A DNA stretch of 36,815 nucleotides from an uncultured Acetatifactor sp. (lineage in GTDB: Bacteria > Bacillota > Clostridia > Lachnospirales > Lachnospiraceae), in NCBI GenBank assembly GCA_910578815.1, contig CAJTSE010000027.1:1-36815 (forward strand), given 5' to 3'. Positions 30,757-36,815 of the stretch are shown one piece after another. How positions within the stretch are numbered: the first letter of the stretch is position 1; each line of letters begins with the position of its first letter. The notes below the pieces were generated by a model, which made no database searches, was not told the origin of the DNA, and saw nothing but the letters and a program-made list of their open reading frames with translations. The translations under genes were made by a program, and so were the position numbers.

Positions 30757-30912
30757 CTGTACCGGGATTTCCCTTGCACCCTGATCTTCCGTACTTTGTG
30801 CCGATGCTTCCCCTGCTCCCTATTCATCCGCGCCCTGTACCGGAGCTTCTCCTGCTCCCTGACCTTCCACGCCCTGCGCCGGGACTTCTCCCGCACCCTG
30901 ACCTTCTATACC
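30757..30912 (-). repeat. 39-bp tandem coding repeat, four units
   Basis: Four 13-residue units at the 3' end of the L,D-transpeptidase frame: GIEGQGAGEVPAQ, GVEGQGAGEAPVQ, GADE-TAG-GAGEASAQ and STEDQGAREIPVQ. The third unit has TAG (30820-30822) exactly where the others have Gln codons (CAG). The frame continues after it to TGA at 30754-30756, so the ancestral protein was 22 residues longer. Confidence 0.75.
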
Positions 30913-32667
30913 TTGCCCTATAGTGGGCTCTTCCTGCGCCAGAAGCTCTTCCTCCGACGGCATCTGAGATTCCGCAGGCGGTCCTAAGGGGTCCACCTCA
31001 TAGTAATAGCATATGACAGGAAATCCTGTTGATACATAATCATAAATAACTGCCGCAGCATCCAAAGGCAGGTTGATACATCCATGAGAACCATGATCCT
31101 GAAATATAGTTCCTCCAAAATCCCTGCGCCAGGTTGCATCGTGCATTCCATAATTTCCAAAGAAGGGCATCCAATAATTGACAAAAGATTCATAATCCGA
31201 GCCCCTCAGGGTAGCGTTTCTTGTCTTATAGGTCAGACCGAAAATTCCTGGCGGTGTGGCACGGCTGGGAACAATATTCGTCTTGCCGGATACAAAATCA
31301 GTCTCAAACGCAATCTGCCCATCCTGATAAACATACAGGTGCTGATGCGTCAAATCTGCCTCCACATAGTCACCGCCAATATCCTTATTGCCCTTTTGTT
31401 TCGCTGTCACGCTGTAAGCCGGCTCACGTTCCGTTACGGCTCCCTCACGAATCAATCCGATCAACGCTTCCGTCTCCATATCCGTGTCCGTCTTCCAGCC
31501 GTAATTGGGACTGTCCAGAGTCAGCTCTATGCCAAGGGCAGTCATAAACTTTTTCTTTTTTCCAAGAGTATTATACTTTTTTGCCTGAGCCTTCACAAAG
31601 GACCTGACTGCTTCTTCATCCAGCACTGGGCCGTCCTGCTCCATGGTAATCCATTCTTTCAGAGCCTCTGTGTCCAGTATTACTTCATTGCCGTTCCAGT
31701 CATATGTGATTTTTGTTCCCAGCCAGGTGTTTGCCTTTTCCACATAGCTCGTCAGCCTTGTATCCCCCCTGGTTACCTTAGCCTCCAGATAACATAGTTC
31801 CTGCTCCAGGTCAATAGCAGCCTGCTTCGCATAGATCGCGCTGGAAATACAGCTTATGACCTTATCCATATCCAAAGTAGTACTTATCGTTTCCGGAATC
31901 ACCTGATAGCCCCCGGTCTCATCGCTAAAATCGCTTATATAAGCATCCTGGGGTTCCAGCATATTTCCTTCCTGACAAACAGTCCATCCGCTCACCGCGG
32001 CCTCTAGCATACCCTCATCAAACCGAACACCCTGCACCAGAGAATAACCGTTACTGATCCTGCCCATATAGGCCATAAGCCAGCTCCATTCATCCTGCTC
32101 AGCCAGCAGGCTCATAACGCCGCCAAGCGAATCAACATAGGAAAGGGAAATATCCTCCGGCAGTACCTCGCCGATCAATGTGTTCGATTCCCCCGTAGCA
32201 TGATGGCGCCCCCAAACCTGCAGACAATATGTATTGATCTGCCCATCCACCAATGCAGCAATCTCTTCTGCCGTCATATTCCCGCATTCAATCCCGTTTA
32301 CGCTGCTTCCCGGCAAAAACCGAGATTTATAGTAGATTGCCATCCCTGCATAGCCTATGGAAAGCAACAGCACAATAACCACGGCGACTCCAAGAAGCAC
32401 CCACTTTGCTTTGCCGCCAGGATGCCGTTCTCTCTGTTCTGCATTCTTTTTTTCATCCTCCATAGCTTTGTGCTTTGTATCCATGTCTGTTTCTCTTTTT
32501 GCTTCTCTGGCAGCTTCGCTTTTTGTCTCCTTAGCCGTTACTCCTTCTGTATCCTTAGATGTCTCTTTTTCTGCATCCTTAGCCTTCTCTCTTTCTGCTT
32601 TCACAGCTTGTTCTTTAACCGCCGGCATTTTTTCTATATCTATCTGTTTTTTTTGTTTTTTACTCAT
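30820..32667 (-). CDS. L,D-transpeptidase (YkuD) with membrane anchor
   Basis: 615 residues. A Lys/Glu-rich cytoplasmic tail (about 1-85), one membrane helix (KWVLLGVAVVIVLLLSIGYA), then two or so PG_binding_4-like stretches outside the cell, and a C-terminal YkuD domain with DLTHQHLYVYQDG, GIFGLTYK, NYGMHDATWRRDFGG and the catalytic HGSHGCINLP. The active-site Cys forms 3-3 cross-links in peptidoglycan or attaches proteins. ATG 32667 is chosen for GGAGAAAG eight bases upstream; the codon 13 residues earlier has none. A low-complexity tail of 13-residue repeats is cut by TAG inside the third unit. Confidence 0.9.
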   Translation of the reverse strand: MSKKQKKQIDIEKMPAVKEQAVKAEREKAKDAEKETSKDTEGVTAKETKSEAAREAKRETDMDTKHKAMEDEKKNAEQRERHPGGKAKWVLLGVAVVIVLLLSIGYAGMAIYYKSRFLPGSSVNGIECGNMTAEEIAALVDGQINTYCLQVWGRHHATGESNTLIGEVLPEDISLSYVDSLGGVMSLLAEQDEWSWLMAYMGRISNGYSLVQGVRFDEGMLEAAVSGWTVCQEGNMLEPQDAYISDFSDETGGYQVIPETISTTLDMDKVISCISSAIYAKQAAIDLEQELCYLEAKVTRGDTRLTSYVEKANTWLGTKITYDWNGNEVILDTEALKEWITMEQDGPVLDEEAVRSFVKAQAKKYNTLGKKKKFMTALGIELTLDSPNYGWKTDTDMETEALIGLIREGAVTEREPAYSVTAKQKGNKDIGGDYVEADLTHQHLYVYQDGQIAFETDFVSGKTNIVPSRATPPGIFGLTYKTRNATLRGSDYESFVNYWMPFFGNYGMHDATWRRDFGGTIFQDHGSHGCINLPLDAAAVIYDYVSTGFPVICYYYEVDPLGPPAESQMPSEEELLAQEEPTIGQGIEGQGAGEVPAQGVEGQGAGEAPVQGADE

Positions 32668-32710
32668 CAGACTTTCTCCGTTTATAATACTTGCCCTTTT
32701 AAGCATATTT

Positions 32711-32719
32711 ATTATAGCA
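32711..32719 (-). promoter_or_regulatory. Extended -10 promoter for L,D-transpeptidase
   Basis: On the minus strand TGCTATAAT, a perfect extended -10, lies 44 bases upstream of the chosen ATG. The -35 region (a T-rich run) is weak, as is usual with extended -10 promoters. Confidence 0.5.
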
Positions 32720-32759
32720 TGACTTTCACAAAAAAACAGTATCTAAACAATTAAGAATT

Positions 32760-32969
32760 TCATAATCCGTTTTTATGCCACTTTTGTAGGTCTACAGTAA
32801 CGGCTTCAAGTACATCTATGGCAGTGAATAATAATTGTTTCTGCATTGTAGGTTTATCATATTCATCCGTAGGAGATAAACTGTTCTCCGCAAGGAACTG
32901 AATGTACTGCTCTTCTGTAAAATATTCCTGATTGGATAACTCCATTTTTAATCTGTTTAATACTTGCAT
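32760..32969 (-). pseudogene. Truncated phage head-tail-connector-type protein
   Basis: From ATG 32969 (AAAGGAG six bases upstream) the frame begins MQVLNRLKMELSNQEYFTEE and continues QYIQFLAENSLSPTDEYDKP, which I recognise as the N-terminus of a small phage structural protein found beside capsid genes, usually well over 100 residues long. After about residue 58 (LEAV) the sequence turns to TVDLQKWHKNGL and stops, so the 3' part is missing. Transcription could still occur, but the product is probably not functional. It marks the left edge of the prophage scar. Confidence 0.55.
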
Positions 32970-33035
32970 TGTCGAACTCCTTTCTTTCCGAGTGGTCAAA
33001 TTTGACTTGTCGGTGTTTCTTCTATAAAAATAGGC

Positions 33036-33069
33036 GCAAAAAAGGACTACGGTGTTTTGCCGTAATCCT
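33036..33069 (-). terminator. Rho-independent terminator of zinc-ribbon operon
   Basis: AGGATTACGG and CCGTAGTCCT (minus strand; plus 33060-33069 and 33043-33052) form a 10-bp stem with one wobble and a seven-base loop, followed by a run of T (plus 33037-33042). It begins 13 bases after the stop of the TPR gene. Confidence 0.8.
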
Positions 33070-33081
33070 CTCGTTATATTA

Positions 33082-34638
33082 TTATTTGCTATGAACATAT
33101 GATTCCTTAAACGTCCAATCTTTACCACCATAATTATCCCTGTATGTCAAAGTTCCTGTAGATATGTTTAGTGTGTGCGGCATAAAAACGGCTTCCCATT
33201 TTAGAGTTTTTCCTACATATTCAAGATTTTTATAATCAAATCCATAATTAGCCAAGGACAAATTACCATTATTATCTACCTTCACCATAAAATCATGTTT
33301 TTTACATGCGCTCTCATCTGTAATCCATCTATTATCTACTCCATCATATCCCACACATTTCCACTCTCCAACAACATTTTTATATTTATTACATAAAGCA
33401 ATTTTTTCAATAGTATCCTTATAATCAGAAGGCAGTTGATCTAAATAACCGAGTGCGTCATATAACTTACTGGCTGCTATTGAATTCATAGCCGCCGTGT
33501 ATAAGTTTTCATAAGATAATTGCAATTCACATTCACTTAATATATCCGCAACATCTTTAACATCAGCTACTTCCTCTAAATATCTCTTTGCTGACGTATA
33601 ATTTTGATTTTCAAATCTCTTCATTCCAAGCTGGTAACATACTTCATAATATTTTCCCTTTGCATCTTTATAGTCACCAAGGTTTTCTAATAAACGAAAC
33701 GCCTTTATATAATCCTCATTATTTATATAATTTAGAGCATTTAAATAGTCCGCTTCCAAACGGTATTCTTCAAGAATATTTATACTATCTTTAAAATCAC
33801 CCAATCCCTCCAAAATCTCTATAGCTTCTCTATATTTTTCACTTTCAGCAAGATTATGAACTTCTTCATATTTCAAAGAATTTTCACATAAATTTATTAA
33901 TTCAAGTACATCCTTTGTTGTATCCAGTTCTCTTAAAACACTTAATGCTTCTGAATATTTCTCTTCATCTGCGAGTTTTTTTGCATTGGCATAATCCCTT
34001 TCATATATATATACCTGCACAATCTTAATTTGCTCATTCGCATCTTTATATTCTATAATTGTTTCTAGTTGATCAATTGCTTCTTCATAATTCTCTTTTT
34101 CTATATTAGATATCGCCAAATCATAAATTCTTTTAGGAGCCACTAATGTCTTATAAAAATAATGACATCCCAGAATAATTACTACACAAGCAACTATAGT
34201 ACTTGCAATCACAATTACTTTTTTTCTTATTCTTTTATATTTTTCTACTTGTATTTTTTCCTGTTCTTTAAGCTTACTTATTCTATCTTTACATTTATTT
34301 AAATATACATCTGTATCTTTCCATCCTACGATCTGCAAAAACAAGTCCCTTGCATTTTCCACATCTTTAGATGACTCGCTTCCATATTTACTAACTGCCT
34401 CATTATATATACTTCTTTTTCTATCCTCCTCTGCTCTTTTTTCTTGTTCAGCTTTTTCTTTTTCTGCCTTCTTTTTTTTCTTAACATATAAATAAGCTTC
34501 TTTTTCTGCCTCTTCTTGAATTTTTAAAATTTTATTCTGTCTTTCAATATACTTTGCAACTCCAAATCCACAGTTAGGACATATCTCCGCTTTATCTGAA
34601 ACTTCTCTATTGCATTCAGGACAATTTATCAACGCCAT
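33082..34638 (-). CDS. Zinc-ribbon, membrane-anchored TPR-like protein
   Basis: 518 residues. An N-terminal zinc ribbon (NCPECNREVSDKAEICPNCG) is followed by a long Lys/Glu-rich helix (about 30-135), one membrane helix (VIVIASTIVACVVIILGCHY), and about 250 residues of TPR-like helical repeats with recurring G-D-(F/Y)-K-D and AxxxLExL motifs. The last 95 residues, from VVGEWKCVGYDGVDNRW, look like a small beta domain, possibly lipocalin-like. The ribbon is cytoplasmic and the repeats lie outside if the usual orientation holds. ATG 34638 is chosen for spacing from AGGTG; ATG 34647 is too close. It is the third gene of an operon with two other zinc-ribbon genes. Function unknown. Confidence 0.75.
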   Translation of the reverse strand: MALINCPECNREVSDKAEICPNCGFGVAKYIERQNKILKIQEEAEKEAYLYVKKKKKAEKEKAEQEKRAEEDRKRSIYNEAVSKYGSESSKDVENARDLFLQIVGWKDTDVYLNKCKDRISKLKEQEKIQVEKYKRIRKKVIVIASTIVACVVIILGCHYFYKTLVAPKRIYDLAISNIEKENYEEAIDQLETIIEYKDANEQIKIVQVYIYERDYANAKKLADEEKYSEALSVLRELDTTKDVLELINLCENSLKYEEVHNLAESEKYREAIEILEGLGDFKDSINILEEYRLEADYLNALNYINNEDYIKAFRLLENLGDYKDAKGKYYEVCYQLGMKRFENQNYTSAKRYLEEVADVKDVADILSECELQLSYENLYTAAMNSIAASKLYDALGYLDQLPSDYKDTIEKIALCNKYKNVVGEWKCVGYDGVDNRWITDESACKKHDFMVKVDNNGNLSLANYGFDYKNLEYVGKTLKWEAVFMPHTLNISTGTLTYRDNYGGKDWTFKESYVHSK

Positions 34639-34647
34639 AACATTCAC

Positions 34648-35001
34648 CTACCAATTTGTTTTACAATTATTGCAATGCCACTGATATTTTCTTTTATTTC
34701 CCAATATACCAAACATCGCTATATTAACTACTTTATCAAAAGATGTTATTCTAGTTAAATTTTCACTATTACAATAGGGGCACCTTGGTTTATGTACAGT
34801 ATTTGCCTGGGCTTCTACAGTTTTATATTCTATTTTGGGCAGTTCATTAGCCATCTCTGATTTATTCAATTCTTGTATTTTTGCATCATAAATCTTTTTG
34901 TATGCCTGCTTATACAATAATAAATCAAATCCACACTTTTCACATATTTTTACTTCTTCATCGACTTCACATTTACATTCAGGACATTGAATCAATATCA
35001 T
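34648..35001 (-). CDS. Double zinc-ribbon protein
   Basis: 117 residues with an N-terminal ribbon (QCPECKCEVDEEVKICEKCG), a helical middle, and a second ribbon at the C-terminus (CPYCNSENLTRITSF then HCNNCKTNW). The first ribbon resembles that of the next gene, suggesting duplication. ATG 35001 has GGGGAG upstream; an earlier GTG would add six residues. The stop codon overlaps the binding site of the TPR gene and the start lies inside the preceding gene, so all three are coupled. No function is known to me. Confidence 0.7.
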   Translation of the reverse strand: MILIQCPECKCEVDEEVKICEKCGFDLLLYKQAYKKIYDAKIQELNKSEMANELPKIEYKTVEAQANTVHKPRCPYCNSENLTRITSFDKVVNIAMFGILGNKRKYQWHCNNCKTNW

Positions 35002-35230
35002 AATGTTCTCCCCTGCCACTCATTTTATCAATCACATTAAGACAATCACAATTTCTACAACGTAATTTTACCTTATTTTTTACTGGATTACTATTAAGTA
35101 AAATAGTATCTTCTGGAACAATTTCAGCTTGCAAAAATCTAGTTTCACTTATATGTTGTGGTATTAAATAGCACCACTTCATTTCGCTGCCACATTTTTT
35201 ACAATAAATGCTCCCTTCTATTTTTGCCAA
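34979..35230 (-). CDS. Small zinc-ribbon protein, first gene of operon
   Basis: 83 residues. Two Cys pairs, CKKCG near residue 10 and CRNCDC near residue 58, should form one zinc ribbon across a hydrophilic middle. The start is TTG at 35230 with AAGGGGG upstream, since no ATG is in range; this is the least certain part of the call. It overlaps the next gene by 23 bases. A TATAAT-like box lies about 30 bases upstream, near 35265-35272. Confidence 0.6.
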   Translation of the reverse strand: MAKIEGSIYCKKCGSEMKWCYLIPQHISETRFLQAEIVPEDTILLNSNPVKNKVKLRCRNCDCLNVIDKMSGRGEHYDIDSMS

Positions 35231-35284
35231 AACGCAAATCCCCCTTATCAGATTGTTCGCATTATATTATACCGCACAAATGCG

Positions 35285-35634
35285 CTAATTTCCACATTTT
35301 TCTATTATATGTTTGTGTAATAATTTAGGACGAATCCATTCAGGAATAGAGTAGAACTGTTGCTTTAATTTATCAAATACTGCATTAGTGGACTTCTGAT
35401 TGTGGGAAATCAATACACAGCAGGAGTTATCATGCACGATACATTCCCTCAATGCCAGTCCACAAATTGCAACTGAACAACCCAATTGTCTGCTTTTGCT
35501 CGCAATATTCAAATGCCCCAAATTGTTTACTAATGTTTTCTGTTAATTTGTAAAATCAAATGGTGTGACATTACCATTCTTATCTGCAATTTTTATAAAT
35601 GTTTTTATCCATTCAATCTGTCTCTCCTTCCTCT
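35285..35634 (-). pseudogene. Phage terminase large subunit, N-terminal remnant
   Basis: The frame, read from about 35634, gives QIEWIKTFIKIADKNGNVTP, then FDFTN, TAA (35543-35545), QKTLVNNLG, and ASKSRQLGCSVAICGLALRE, with ISHNQKSTNAVFDKLKQQFY. KSRQLGCS is the modified Walker A of TerL proteins and the later phrase is the usual following strand. The remaining four-fifths of the gene is missing. The TAA sits where a Gln codon would fit. It directly follows the integrase remnant. Confidence 0.65.
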
Positions 35635-36290
35635 ACATTAAAAGAACAGAACACATAATCATCTGCTTCACCGCCCCTAATCTACAAATAGCCCTGTAAA
35701 ATCTCTGCCAGTGTTGCGCTCAATAGAATTATCTGTTGTTTGCGGTTTTTGGTCTTTCTCAGGATAATTACACCACTCTGGAAGTTAATATCCCCTATAT
35801 GCAGATCAAGGGCTGTGGAGATACGATTTCCAGTACCAAGCAAATAATTTTCAAATACCCATGTCTTGTAGCAACTGAATGAGCAGTTATCCACATCTGG
35901 CTTCTCCAACAGGCGCACCAGTTCATCATCTGTATAGGTTTCTTTGATTTTTTTCTCTGCCTTAATAAGTTGAATCTTGAATGTAGGGATATATCTATCT
36001 TCCATGCAGAAATATAAAAATGCCCTCACGCTCCGCAAATAGGAATTGATAGTAATATCGTTTGCTTCTGTATTCTCTCTCAGCCATAGTATATAATCGT
36101 CCACTGTATCTTTTGTAACGGCTGTGATCAGCTCACTCTTATCTATGAACTCATAAAAGTGTACCATCTTCTTTTCATAGGAACAAATTGATAAGTCAGT
36201 TAGATTTTTGATTTTGCATTTCCTGATAAACAGGTCAAACGCTTCTTGAATTGACAGATTGGACTTCTTAGACATTGTAATTTTTTCCAT
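35613..36290 (-). pseudogene. Tyrosine recombinase (integrase), truncated, with in-frame TAG
   Basis: From ATG 36290 the first 202 residues give a SAM-like core-binding domain (SICSYEKKMVHFYEFIDKSE) and the start of the catalytic domain, including the first active Arg in GTGNRISTALDLHIGDINF. A TAG at 35682-35684 follows EILQGYL, but the same frame then reads IRGGEADDYVFCSFN, the expected next part of the family, before TGA at 35613-35615. The H-x-x-R and Tyr parts are absent, so the enzyme cannot work. It stands 130 bases from the 3' end of tRNA-Phe, as integrases usually do. Confidence 0.75.
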
Positions 36291-36362
36291 AGGAACCTCA
36301 CTTTCTACGCTCTTTTTGCGACAATAGGATTAGTGCAAAAGTAAGTGAAAATCCTACGAAAT

Positions 36363-36402
36363 AAAAAACCCTTATAACCACCACGAATGCAGTAATTATA
36401 AG
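36363..36402 (-). terminator. Terminator of tRNA cluster
   Basis: CTTATAA and TTATAAG (plus 36396-36402 and 36371-36377) form a stem around an 18-base loop, followed on the minus strand by GGGTTTTTT. It lies 17 bases beyond the 3' end of tRNA-Phe. Confidence 0.6.
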
Positions 36403-36418
36403 AGCTTCTTCCCTTTAA

Positions 36419-36491
<73 letters not shown>

Positions 36492-36498
36492 ATTTGAG

Positions 36499-36572
36499 TA
36501 GCGGGGATAGGATTTGAACCTATGACCTTCGGGTTATGAGCCCGACGAGCTTCCAGACTGCTCCACCCCGCG
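36499..36572 (-). tRNA. Initiator tRNA-fMet (CAT)
   Basis: 74 bases. The unpaired first base (C1 opposite T72) and three G-C pairs in the anticodon stem (GGGCTCATAACCC) are the initiator hallmarks. Anticodon CAT; T-loop GGTTCAAATCC. CCA is not encoded. Confidence 0.94.
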
Positions 36573-36633
36573 TTATTCAGATATTTATATATATGCTTTT
36601 CTTTCGGAAAATATTCCTATTATGAAAAGCAAC

Positions 36634-36715
36634 TGGATGGGGGTGGATTCGAACCACCGAAGCAATTTGCAGCAGATTTACAGTCTGTCCCCTTTGGCCA
36701 CTCGGGAACCCATCC
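36634..36715 (-). tRNA. tRNA-Tyr (GTA)
   Basis: 82-base class II tRNA with acceptor GGATGGG/CCCATCC, anticodon loop CTGTAAA (GTA) and the long variable arm (about 36657-36672) expected for bacterial tRNA-Tyr. CCA is not encoded. Confidence 0.96.
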
Positions 36716-36739
36716 ATATGGAATTATTTTACTCCACAA

Positions 36740-36812
36740 AGCCGATGATCGGACTCGAACCGATAACCTGCTGATTACAAATCAGCTGCTCTGCCAATTG
36801 AGCCACATCGGC
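36740..36812 (-). tRNA. tRNA-Thr (TGT)
   Basis: 73 bases, acceptor GCCGATG/CATCGGC, D-arm GGCTCAATTGGCAGAGC, anticodon loop TTTGTAA (TGT), T-loop GGTTCGAGTCC. First in the visible cluster; the promoter lies beyond the window. Confidence 0.95.
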
Positions 36813-36815
36813 AAA

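Noticed and set aside
31084..31797. 237-codon plus-strand frame opposite the L,D-transpeptidase
   Set aside because: The minus strand encodes a clear YkuD protein with its catalytic motif; the plus-strand frame has no family resemblance or start signal.

Overview
The window looks like chromosome from an anaerobic, spore-forming Clostridia species, most likely Lachnospiraceae. Reasons: spore genes (spmA, spmB, CotF-like coat proteins), a DUF6472-type small protein, strong AGGAGG ribosome binding sites, and a housekeeping series (decarboxylase, guanylate-kinase-like, yaaR, holB, ricT, trmN6, rsmI) that follows the Bacillus/Clostridium order near yaaO-rsmI. No taxon can be proven from the sequence alone.

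Layout. 1-3120 is mobile-element debris: the end of a large serine recombinase with an in-frame TAG, a membrane-anchored XRE regulator with a 47-residue partner, the tail of a second XRE regulator, and an XRE/DUF4143 chimera with its own in-frame TAG behind a perfect 19-bp inverted repeat. 3163-5360 holds spore genes on the minus strand plus a fragment of a solute-binding protein. 5615-8712 is a plus-strand trio: an acidic DUF1266 protein and two ankyrin-repeat proteins. 8714-15823 has DUF6472, rsmI, a two-component system, trmN6 and ricT.

16075-24612 is the most notable region. It is a divergent locus placed exactly between ricT and holB, which are usually close neighbours. Leftward it encodes a GT2 glycosyltransferase, a DUF4910 aminopeptidase-like protein and a GT52-like transferase. 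Rightward lies a tightly coupled six-gene operon: ANL adenylating enzyme, VOC protein, cyclase-family hydrolase, acyl carrier protein, AAC(3)-like N-acyltransferase and 4-hydroxy-2-oxovalerate-type aldolase. Together these suggest a pathway that makes an unusual acyl group, loads it on a dedicated carrier protein and attaches it to an amino sugar of a surface glycan. The chemistry is inferred.

24630-32667 returns to housekeeping genes: holB, yaaR, guanylate-kinase-like, pyruvate kinase, Orn/Lys/Arg decarboxylase, an HD-domain protein and an L,D-transpeptidase whose 3' end is a 39-bp tandem repeat cut by TAG. 32760-36290 is an AT-rich prophage scar beside a tRNA cluster. Broken integrase, terminase and a phage head gene flank an intact-looking three-gene zinc-ribbon operon. 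36419-36812 is a tRNA cluster (Thr, Tyr, fMet, Phe, transcribed leftward).

Several families of non-coding hairpin repeats sit in the intergenic gaps, and four reading frames are interrupted by TAG codons.
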